Assembly (NCBI RefSeq): GCF_008370325.1
Contig: NZ_VNIP01000008.1
Location: forward strand, 124,001-188,000
Origin: Martinezella tropici
GTDB taxonomy: Bacteria; Pseudomonadota; Alphaproteobacteria; Rhizobiales; Rhizobiaceae
Direction of reading: 5' to 3'
DNA length: 64,000 nt
Both the position numbers and the translations under genes were made by a program. Below, piece after piece: positions 37,289 through 43,938 of the stretch (positions are counted from its first letter, which is position 1; every line of letters begins with the position of its first letter). The notes under the pieces are model-generated. The model did not search any database. It saw nothing but the letters and a program-made list of their open reading frames with translations, and had not been told where the DNA came from.

Positions 37289-37453
37289 CGTCTCCTCCCT
37301 GACTCGGCCGAGAACGTTTCCACAATCTGATCGCGAAACGTTTTAGTATTATCTCATGAACAAATCACCCGGGCAATTGCGGCAAAAGTAGTGGTTTAAT
37401 CCAGCGGAACCGCATGGAGTGCACCAACGCCGCGGCCGGATGGTGGCAACTCG

Positions 37454-37840
37454 CTATTTGGAGTATTGCTTCAAATAGGCGATCAGATTGGTAATCTCGG
37501 TATCGTCCTTCAGCCCGACGAAGGTCATTTTCGTACCCTTCACCTTCGCCTTGGGGTCGTGCAGATAGTCGCGGAGCGAGGTCTCGTTCCAAACAAGGCC
37601 GCCCTTGCCCGCCTCCTGCATGGCCGGCGAATAGGCAAAATTAGGGTGTGTTCCAGCCGTCCTGCCGAACAGACCGTTGAGCGAGGGGCCGATCTTGTTC
37701 TGGTCCGTTTCGGCGATATGACAGATGGCGCATTTCTTGAAAACGGTGGCTCCCGCCGTGACGTCACCTTCCTGTGCAAAGGCGACAACTGGTAAAGCAA
37801 CGGCGGGAAGCAGACAGTTCAGAAGAAAACGGTAAGACAT
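37454..37840 (-). CDS. Class I cytochrome c (c2-like)
   Basis: Periplasmic haem protein, 128 aa, with a signal peptide MSYRFLLNCLLPAVALPVVA cleaved near FAQ. The haem site is CAICH (about residue 36) and the sixth ligand is the Met in GTKMTFVGL, as in mitochondrial-type cytochromes c (GPSLNGLFGRTAG is also present). The ATG at 37840 is chosen because GAAAGAGG lies just upstream; the longer frame from 37861 starts inside that site. It points the same way as the oxidase operon, 165 bases upstream of subunit II, and is the likely electron donor. Confidence 0.9.
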   Translation of the reverse strand: MSYRFLLNCLLPAVALPVVAFAQEGDVTAGATVFKKCAICHIAETDQNKIGPSLNGLFGRTAGTHPNFAYSPAMQEAGKGGLVWNETSLRDYLHDPKAKVKGTKMTFVGLKDDTEITNLIAYLKQYSK

Positions 37841-37861
37841 GGCAATCCTCTTTCTCTCCAT

Positions 37862-38318
37862 CGCTGTTCCAATCTATACGTCGAACCGCAACCGGTGGTC
37901 ATAAACCTATCAAATCTCGTTGCCTTTGTCGCCTATTCCTTAAATTAGATAGTCGTCATTCCTTGCGCCGGAGCAATCGACGATTTCGAACGTGGAGATG
38001 TTGAAGACGATGCCCGCCCATGGCGGTAAAGTCTTGCCATGGAGGGGCGCGTAGTCGGCTCGTGACGGTGGAACACTGAACCGGGGCTTCCAAGCAGTCT
38101 GAAGTGCCTGGAAGCTGACATTGGTTCTATAGAGGTCTGACCCGCTAACATTGATTCACATTAGTGCTAGCGGTGCTCATGATCCATTCTCGATCCGCCT
38201 TCTCACCCAGGACGAAGGCGGAACCTGTTTCAAAGCTTGGACTGACACCAGCTGGACGGTCGCTAGATACTGCCGCCTTATGCAGCAGATCTAATCGATA
38301 TCAGGCTCGTGTCCGTAG
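37862..38318. other. Intergenic region, possible degraded sequence
   Basis: No convincing gene is seen in these 457 bases. Only short frames with odd composition are present (for example a 68-codon minus frame at 37945-38151 rich in Ser and Arg). The base composition looks mosaic, which could mean a decayed mobile-element remnant, but I could not match it to a known family. Confidence 0.35.
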
Positions 38319-38678
38319 TTAAGCGTGGGCATGCGGATGATGAACATCCCAGACTACCCAGAGTGATGCACCGGCAATGAGCACGCCGAGAACGGTATCC
38401 GTCCACATCGCGCTTGCATTGGGGGCAAAACTAAGCAGCCAGGGAGATGCAATCAGCCAAAGACCGAGTACCAGACTGGCCCATTCCTCCCATTCAGCGA
38501 ATACTGAAAGCGCAGCAACCGCAAACACGCCCAACAGGGCGGCAACGATCCATGCGTTCCAAGTGGGTATCATCTCAGCTGTGAAACCGAAGATCCACGG
38601 GGAGACAAACAGACACGCCGCCAGGAGCAGGTTTACCCAATCCAGCATTCTTTTTCTTTCCATCAGAGAGATTGCCAT
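38319..38678 (-). CDS. SPW-repeat membrane protein
   Basis: Membrane protein of 119 aa with two SPW repeats: CLFVSPWIFGFTAEM and LIASPWLLSFAPNAS, each inside a pair of hydrophobic helices (four helices in all). The SPW repeat family has no known function; members occur in many soil bacteria. It is monocistronic, divergent from the curlin genes. Confidence 0.88.
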   Translation of the reverse strand: MAISLMERKRMLDWVNLLLAACLFVSPWIFGFTAEMIPTWNAWIVAALLGVFAVAALSVFAEWEEWASLVLGLWLIASPWLLSFAPNASAMWTDTVLGVLIAGASLWVVWDVHHPHAHA

Positions 38679-38717
38679 AACAACTTCCTCCCAATAAGAA
38701 GCCTAGTGTTGGCTACA

Positions 38718-38741
38718 CTTAGCGTGAACTTCACGCCTAAG
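38718..38741 (+). promoter_or_regulatory. Inverted repeat upstream of the curlin locus
   Basis: CTTAG-CGTGAA-C-TTCACG-C-CTAAG forms an almost perfect inverted repeat, broken by a one-base bulge, immediately followed by the AT-rich TATATATG. It lies in the 364-base gap between the divergent SPW-repeat and curlin genes, about 300 bases before the curlin ATG and 40 bases before the SPW gene start. It could be an operator. The rest of the gap (38679-39042) holds no gene I can support. Confidence 0.4.
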
Positions 38742-39042
38742 TATATATGTGGTTACTATCGTTTCAATTTCAAGATAACGCGTGAGCGATACTTTCGGCA
38801 TTGTGTCCAAAATTTCAGCTGTAATGGATGCTGCCATCTCCAGCTCCGCTTTCAAGAAGCGAACAGGCGGGGAAAAATTCCGCCGTAACGTGACACATGG
38901 CCGTGATTTCCTCGCCTGTTGCTCTGGATGACGCAGATCGCTGAATTTTGGATGAACACTGTCTTCAGCATCCGTTCTGGACACGAGGCCTACAAAGGAG
39001 CCGTTCAACCGCGGTCACGTCCGCATCGAAGGAGGGGTCAAA

Positions 39043-39480
39043 ATGATCCGCAAGTCCATTATCCGCACGCTTCTTGCTTTCGCCGTCGGCGCTATCGTCA
39101 TCACCCCGGCAATGGCCAACGACGTGCGCATCGAACAGTATGGCTGGCAGAACTCCGCCGGCGGCGCGCAGAACGGCCACAGGAACCGTGTTCGGTTTTA
39201 TCAGGATGGACGCTACAATACCGCCATCGGCCAGCAATACGGCAATCGCAATCTGTCGGCCGTCGGGCAAGAGGGCGACAACAACTACGGAGCCACCTAT
39301 CAGTACGGCAACCGCAACGTGGCCGGCATCGGACAGTTTGGCTCAAATCATACCGCTATTCTGACGCAGGATGGCAACGGCAACATCGCAGCCGGTGTCC
39401 AGGTCGGGCATGGTTGCAATGCCGATGTGAGCCAAGGCGGCAACGGGAATGTTGCCGCGTTCGTCCAGACCTGCCCTTGA
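39043..39480 (+). CDS. Curlin-repeat amyloid subunit-like protein
   Basis: Secreted protein of 145 aa with a signal peptide (SIIRTLLAFAVGAIVITPAM, then AND). The mature part is a chain of about five curlin repeats of the form Q-x-G-x-x-N-x-A-x-x-x-Q, for example GQQYGNRNLSAVGQEGDNN and TYQYGNRNVAGIGQFGSN. Such repeats stack into a beta-helix amyloid in CsgA/CsgB. Two cysteines in the C-terminal part (GHGCN and QTCP) are unusual for curlins. It precedes a CsgH-like gene and a second curlin gene. A GAAGGAGG ribosome site lies before the ATG. Confidence 0.85.
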   Translation: MIRKSIIRTLLAFAVGAIVITPAMANDVRIEQYGWQNSAGGAQNGHRNRVRFYQDGRYNTAIGQQYGNRNLSAVGQEGDNNYGATYQYGNRNVAGIGQFGSNHTAILTQDGNGNIAAGVQVGHGCNADVSQGGNGNVAAFVQTCP

Positions 39481-39493
39481 CCTTTACGCAACG

Positions 39494-39517
39494 GGCCGGG
39501 ACCTGTGGTTCCCGGCC
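39494..39517 (+). terminator. Hairpin between curlin and csgH-like genes
   Basis: GGCCGGGACC, loop TGT, then GGTTCCCGGCC form a strong stem with one bulged base, followed by TCGTTCTT. It starts 13 bases after the curlin stop and could partially terminate transcription so that the first curlin is made in excess over the chaperone and second curlin. Confidence 0.5.
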
Positions 39518-39546
39518 TCGTTCTTGCCACGACAAGGAGGCAATCC

Positions 39547-39951
39547 ATGGTTAACTCAGGCAGACGCTTTCCCATCACCGCAGCGATGACGCTCGCCGGA
39601 TTGATCGCCGCTGGCGCGAGCGCTGCCGTTCTCGATACCGACAGCTCGGGCACGGCGCCAATTCGCTGCGAAATTCGCGAGAAGATTCAAGGTGATACAA
39701 TATTCTTGGAGCCGCTTGTACATTCCGACAGGGAAATAAGCGGCACCTACGATATCAGCGTATCCGGCGGAGGGGAGGGAGGCTCCTCGAACGTCCAGCA
39801 GGGCGGTGAATTTTCAGCGGTGGCCGGCCGCACGACGTCGCTCGGTCGAATAAGTGTCAGCGCGGGCGGCGCCCTTTACGATGTGAAGCTCAAGGTGACG
39901 GCCCCTGGCGCGAATGTCAGCTGCAGCAAACAGGTGACTGGCGTCTTTTAA
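39547..39951 (+). CDS. csgH: CsgH-like curli assembly chaperone
   Basis: Periplasmic protein of 134 aa with an N-terminal signal segment (FPITAAMTLAGLIAAGASAA). The mature ~105 residues (IRCEIREKIQGDTIFLEPLV, SGTYDISVSGGGEGG, FSAVAGRTTSLGRISVS) fit the CsgH domain of Alphaproteobacteria, a CsgC-like immunoglobulin-fold inhibitor of premature amyloid formation. Two cysteines (IRCEI and VSCSKQ) could form a disulfide joining the first and last strands. The ATG follows AAGGAGG. It lies between two curlin-repeat genes, which supports the assignment. Confidence 0.72.
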   Translation: MVNSGRRFPITAAMTLAGLIAAGASAAVLDTDSSGTAPIRCEIREKIQGDTIFLEPLVHSDREISGTYDISVSGGGEGGSSNVQQGGEFSAVAGRTTSLGRISVSAGGALYDVKLKVTAPGANVSCSKQVTGVF

Positions 39952-39959
39952 AGATATTC

Positions 39960-40000
39960 TAGGAAAAGCGCGCAGCGGCTTTCCGTCCGGAATCGCGCGG
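39960..40000 (-). repeat. Fragment of intergenic repeat family A
   Basis: AGGAAAAGCGCGCAGCGG and CTTTCCGTCCGGAATCGCGC match, in reverse orientation, the tail of the family A repeat at 10838-10943 and 52961-53065. It lies nine bases after the csgH-like stop and separates it from the second curlin gene. The remaining ~220 bases up to 40222 show no gene. Confidence 0.6.
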
Positions 40001-40222
40001 GAGTATGCAGTGGAGCCATTCAGCGATTTCCTGAACCGCTGGATGGTTCTTTTTGTCTGGTTGCTGCAATCGAACCCCAAGCCCATGGATGGTTTGGGCT
40101 CCTTCCGTCTTCCTTTATCTGCGCAGTTAAATGGCTGCTGAACAATGTCTTCTGACCTGGTTCAGCTTGGTTTTGCCAGAGTGGCGCATCGGCTGATGAC
40201 GGCCGGATCAGGAGAGGCAATC

Positions 40223-40639
40223 ATGAATAGCAAGCTCGCCAACACTCTAGGAATCGCCACCGTTGCTGTATTGCTTGGCATTTCGGCGCAGGCAAGCCCT
40301 GCCATGGCTGGCGGCTCGATCGCATTTTACCTTTCGCCTCGGACGACACAGGATGCCGAAGCGATGGACCTCGGTTTGCGGGCCTATTCGCTCTACAACG
40401 GGCTGCGTGGGGGCGCTCATATCCGTCAGCTCGGCCGAAACAATCTTGCCGGCATCGGGCAGAATGGACGAGACAATCTCGGTATCGTCCGCCAGGAAGG
40501 CAGTGGTCATTCCGCGACCCTGCAGCAGAACGGCAGCGACAACTCCTATGGCATCTTCCAGTTTGGAAGAAATACCGACACGCAAGTCGTGCAGAACGGC
40601 GACAGGCAAAGTGGGGCGGCGCTGCTGTTTGGTTGGTAG
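40223..40639 (+). CDS. Second curlin-repeat protein
   Basis: Secreted protein of 138 aa with a signal peptide (TLGIATVAVLLGISAQASPA, then MAGG). A ~45-residue linker without repeats (SIAFYLSPRTTQDAEAMDLG) is followed by curlin-type repeats: HIRQLGRNNLAGIGQNGRDN, IVRQEGSGHSATLQQNGSDN and IFQFGRNTDTQVVQNGDRQS. The ATG at 40223 follows CAGGAGAGG. Fewer repeats than the first curlin may mean a minor or nucleator (CsgB-like) role. No csgD, csgE, csgF or csgG gene is present in the window. Confidence 0.83.
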   Translation: MNSKLANTLGIATVAVLLGISAQASPAMAGGSIAFYLSPRTTQDAEAMDLGLRAYSLYNGLRGGAHIRQLGRNNLAGIGQNGRDNLGIVRQEGSGHSATLQQNGSDNSYGIFQFGRNTDTQVVQNGDRQSGAALLFGW

Positions 40640-40733
40640 AATCTCGTCGATGAACTGCTCTTGTCCCGAACGCCAAGACACGACTTCTCACTGGGGCTTC
40701 CCAAGCTCTTCCAAAATCCCGACCGGGCTGACA

Positions 40734-42740
40734 TCAACTTCTGTTCTGGCGTCGTGCCGCTTTATTCTGGGTCACGCTGTGTCTCGGTAGAGAACGCCGA
40801 TCTTTCAGGAGGTGCAAAAACAGATTCCGTTTTCTCCCGCGCTGAACGAGATCAATGTCACTGACAAGCTTTGCGCCACCCGCGCGTCGCTCCAGGGTGA
40901 TCTTGCGGCTATGGAAGGCTTCCAGCTCGGCGCGATGCGCCACGCTTATGATGGTGATCTTCGGCAATTCACGGATCACCATCTCCATCATCTTGTCCTG
41001 GCTCTTCTCATCGAGTGCCGATGTTGCTTCATCGAGCACGATGATATCGGGATCGTGCAGCAGGAGACGCGCAAATGCGAGCCGCTGCTTTTCGCCGCCC
41101 GACAATGTCTGGTCCCATGGGGCCTCTTCCTCGATCTTGTCGTTCAGATAATCGAGTGCCACTTTATCAAGAGCTGTCTTGATCTCATCCATTGTCCAGC
41201 TGTCAGCGGCGCGGGGATAGGCGACCGCCCGGCGAAGTGTCCCGGAAGGAATGTAAGGCCGCTGCGGCAGCATGAACAAACGTCTGTCGGCGTGGAAGTT
41301 GACGCTGCCGCCACCCCACGGCCAAAGACCTGCGATGGCCCGCACGAGCGTGCTCTTTCCTGTGCCGGATTCTCCGGCTACGAGCACCCGCTCTCCGGGT
41401 TCGATCACGACTTGAGTTTCCTTGACCACGGCGGTGCCGTCGTCCAGCGACACGGAGAGATCGTTCAGGCTGAGCATGGCATCGCCTTCGGCTTCACCAT
41501 GCTTGATGCGGCCCAGCGTGTCGCTCTTTTCCGCGCGCTCAAGCCCGTCGAGCGACATCATCAGCGAAGCGACGCGCCGTGCACAGGCGTTCCAATCGGC
41601 GAGGCGTGGGTAGTTGTCGACCAGCCATCCGAATGCGCTCTGAACGATGGCGAAGGCGGAAGCTGCCTGCATGACCTGTCCGAGCGTCATGCTGCCTTCG
41701 AGAAATTTAGGCGCGCAAAGCAAAACCGGCACGACAGGCGCGAACAGGCTCGACCCCTGCGACACTAGTGTAGTGCGCATATGTTGGTGCGCAAGGAGCG
41801 CCCATTGCCTGAGCACGTTGGCGAAGGTCTTGTCGAGGTCGTTACGCTCCTCCTCTTCGCCGCCGAGCAATGCGATGCTCTCGCCGTTTTCCCGCACATG
41901 CGTCAGCGTGTAGCGAAATTCGGCTTCTGCCTGATTTTTGACTTCGGAGACGTGGACGAAATGGCGGCCAATGACCGCCATCGAGCTGGAGGTGATCGCG
42001 GCATAGAGCACCGCGGTGATGACGAGGAAGCCAGGAATAGTGATTGTCGAACCTGCGATTGCCAGGGTCAGGGCGCCGCCGATCGTCCAGAGCACCACGA
42101 TGAAGGTCGAGGCTGACAGAAAGGCGGAAATGACACCGGCGATGAAATCCACCGGCGCTTCCGTGGCAATCCGCAAATCCTCCGCGATGCGCGCCTCCGG
42201 GTTCTTGTGATCGCCACCGATAAGGTTCAGCTGATAGTAGCGGCCGTTTGCCAGCCAGCGCGCGATGAGCGCAGTGGTGAGCCAGGACCGCCAGCGGCGC
42301 TGAATTGCCATTCGCAGCGATACTTGGACAACGACAAGAGCCACGCTTCCGAGTACGAGGGGCAGGAACATAGCGCTTAGAAAATATACGGTATGGGCGT
42401 TGCGCTGCTCTATCGCGTCAAAAATTGCGCGATTCCAGATGTTGATCCCATACTGGAAGCAGACATTGGTGCCGATCAGGATCAATAGGCCCATTGAGCA
42501 CGGCCACGCGAGCCCATCACCGCCGTGGCCCCAATAACCTCGCGCGCTCATCCAGAAGCGCCTCAGCAAATACCTTTTACGCGCCTGCTCTGCTTCTTCG
42601 GGTGTCAACTCCGGATCGGGTTCAATGAAACTTGGTGGGGGCTCGACCTCGATAGTCGATGCCTTCCCTTGGCGCGACCTCTTGGCACCATGCTGTTTGG
42701 TACCGTCGACCGATTTCTGTTTGGATTTAGCGCCGGTCAT
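40734..42740 (-). CDS. YddA/SbmA-type ABC transporter (fused membrane and ATPase domains)
   Basis: Half-transporter of 668 aa in the YddA / ABC_membrane_2 / SbmA-BacA-like family. About 90 charged, proline-rich N-terminal residues precede the membrane domain (WPCSMGLLILIGTNVCFQYG, then YFLSAMFLPLVLGSVALVVV and RYYQLNLIGGDHKNPEARIA, a family signature). The ATPase domain has intact Walker A GESGTGKST, signature LSGGEKQRLAFARLL, Walker B IIVLDEATSALD and switch SVAHR. Relatives move peptides, cobalamin or fatty acyl compounds. It stands alone between the curlin locus and the RMF-like gene; no clear ribosome site was seen. Confidence 0.88.
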   Translation of the reverse strand: MTGAKSKQKSVDGTKQHGAKRSRQGKASTIEVEPPPSFIEPDPELTPEEAEQARKRYLLRRFWMSARGYWGHGGDGLAWPCSMGLLILIGTNVCFQYGINIWNRAIFDAIEQRNAHTVYFLSAMFLPLVLGSVALVVVQVSLRMAIQRRWRSWLTTALIARWLANGRYYQLNLIGGDHKNPEARIAEDLRIATEAPVDFIAGVISAFLSASTFIVVLWTIGGALTLAIAGSTITIPGFLVITAVLYAAITSSSMAVIGRHFVHVSEVKNQAEAEFRYTLTHVRENGESIALLGGEEEERNDLDKTFANVLRQWALLAHQHMRTTLVSQGSSLFAPVVPVLLCAPKFLEGSMTLGQVMQAASAFAIVQSAFGWLVDNYPRLADWNACARRVASLMMSLDGLERAEKSDTLGRIKHGEAEGDAMLSLNDLSVSLDDGTAVVKETQVVIEPGERVLVAGESGTGKSTLVRAIAGLWPWGGGSVNFHADRRLFMLPQRPYIPSGTLRRAVAYPRAADSWTMDEIKTALDKVALDYLNDKIEEEAPWDQTLSGGEKQRLAFARLLLHDPDIIVLDEATSALDEKSQDKMMEMVIRELPKITIISVAHRAELEAFHSRKITLERRAGGAKLVSDIDLVQRGRKRNLFLHLLKDRRSLPRHSVTQNKAARRQNRS

Positions 42741-42906
42741 AAGCACGACAACGGCTTAAAAATCAAAAAGTTTCATGAAGGCCAGTGTTGGTTTGGCATC
42801 GAAGGGTTCACCGGCAGGCCGTCCCGCAAAATGACAGTGCGGCTGTTTGGCGACCTGGGGGAACCGTCCATCGCAAATGGCGTTTCAGTATCAGGAGGAA
42901 TTCACC

Positions 42907-43167
42907 ATGTGCCCGCAAAAGCCAATGACTGCACCGGTCTGCGCGCCCGGATTCGGGTTGCCGAACCCCATACAATATTACCCTCAGCAATTGCCCCCTC
43001 TCGCCCCTTCAGAAAGCGAGAAAGAGGCGTATGAGCAGGGAATCAAAGCTGGAAAGCGTGAGGCGGAAAACAAAGAGAACCCCTATCCCGCCGGGAGCGA
43101 ACGGGCCAAAGCTTATGAGCATGGCTACCTTGATGGTCAGAAGATCCGATTCGCAGATATGTTTTAG
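42907..43167 (+). CDS. RMF/CrpP-like small protein
   Basis: Protein of 86 aa. The C-terminal half EAYEQGIKAGKREAENKENP then PAGSERAKAYEHGYLDGQ follows the G-x-x-A-G...NPY...A-x-x-x-G-Y pattern of the ribosome modulation factor / CrpP family. RMF binds the 30S decoding region and dimerises ribosomes in stationary phase; CrpP-type proteins are of uncertain role. The N-terminal 40 residues are proline-rich (PNPIQYYPQQLPPLAPSES) and not part of the family. The ATG has an excellent AGGAGG ribosome site eight bases upstream. Confidence 0.65.
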   Translation: MCPQKPMTAPVCAPGFGLPNPIQYYPQQLPPLAPSESEKEAYEQGIKAGKREAENKENPYPAGSERAKAYEHGYLDGQKIRFADMF

Positions 43168-43542
43168 CGATGGACGATTTAGGGCGCGCTGCACGAAAGG
43201 TGAGCATGGAACGGGCACGGCACATCTAAGGCGACTTGCCCGCCGTTCGACGCTTGGTCGTTGCCTCGATTTAGATTTCAGCGATCCGGGAAATCGAACC
43301 CGCTAAAGTAGTGTTGGGGCACCGACAGACGCGCTTTGCGGACTCAAAACTATTTTTATCGATACTTGGCGCAGGTTACCATGCTATCAATCACCGTAAT
43401 CAGGGATTTTACTAGCTTTTCAGAATAGCAATCGGAATCTTTTAACACAGCGCAAAGTTGATTTTGAATACTCTGCTGGAAGGTTGTGAATTTCAGTAAA
43501 AGCTGCGAACATGAAAGTAGTTTCTCTTCTGACGGTTTCTTC
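43168..43542. other. Intergenic region, promoter area of the YcaO cluster
   Basis: No gene is supported here. The right half (about 43350-43500) is much more AT-rich than its surroundings, as expected for a promoter or acquired DNA. CCGGGAAATCGAACCCG near 43287 recalls a tRNA T-arm but has no tRNA around it. The XRE regulator gene begins at 43543. Confidence 0.45.
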
Positions 43543-43935
43543 ATGGACAAAAAGCCGGATGCGCTCGATGTTGACGTTGGATCACGCATTCGACTGCGCC
43601 GGGAAGAATTGTCCATTGCGCCGGGTGTATTGGCCGAGAGGCTTTGCATAAGTCCTCGGCAGCTAGAGAAATACGAATGCGGCATCGAAAAAATCGGTGC
43701 CGATCGCCTTCTGCGCATTTCGGAAGTGCTCGGTATCCCGGTCACGTTTTTCTTCAGAAGCACATCGGATAACGCCCTTCCTTCGACGGAGAGGCTAGCT
43801 AATTTTCGTTTTACTAAACATCATGAGAGCGCTCTGCAGACGGCTTTATCCGCGCTTGATGACAAGCGGTTGCGGGCAAGGGTGCTCGCTTTTGTGCAAT
43901 CAACCGACCGAACCCGACAACGAGCGCTGATCTAG
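43543..43935 (+). CDS. XRE-family transcriptional regulator
   Basis: DNA-binding protein of 130 aa with a Cro/C1 helix-turn-helix at residues about 12-65 (IRLRREELSIAPGVLAERLC, ISPRQLEKYECGIEKIGADR) and a short C-terminal helical tail. ISPRQLEKYE is the recognition-helix region. The ATG at 43543 is used; the frame continues upstream to 43486 without a better start. It sits three bases before the winged-helix/TPR regulator and probably opens the YcaO-TfuA operon. Confidence 0.87.
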   Translation: MDKKPDALDVDVGSRIRLRREELSIAPGVLAERLCISPRQLEKYECGIEKIGADRLLRISEVLGIPVTFFFRSTSDNALPSTERLANFRFTKHHESALQTALSALDDKRLRARVLAFVQSTDRTRQRALI

Positions 43936-43938
43936 AAG

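Noticed and set aside
38703..39008. 101-codon minus-strand frame before the curlin locus
   Set aside because: No ribosome site, no family features and it covers the likely promoter of the curlin genes.
43281..43303. Sequence resembling a tRNA T-arm (CGGGTTCGATTT on the minus strand)
   Set aside because: No acceptor stem, D-arm or anticodon arm can be drawn around it; at best a short chance match or an attachment-site remnant.
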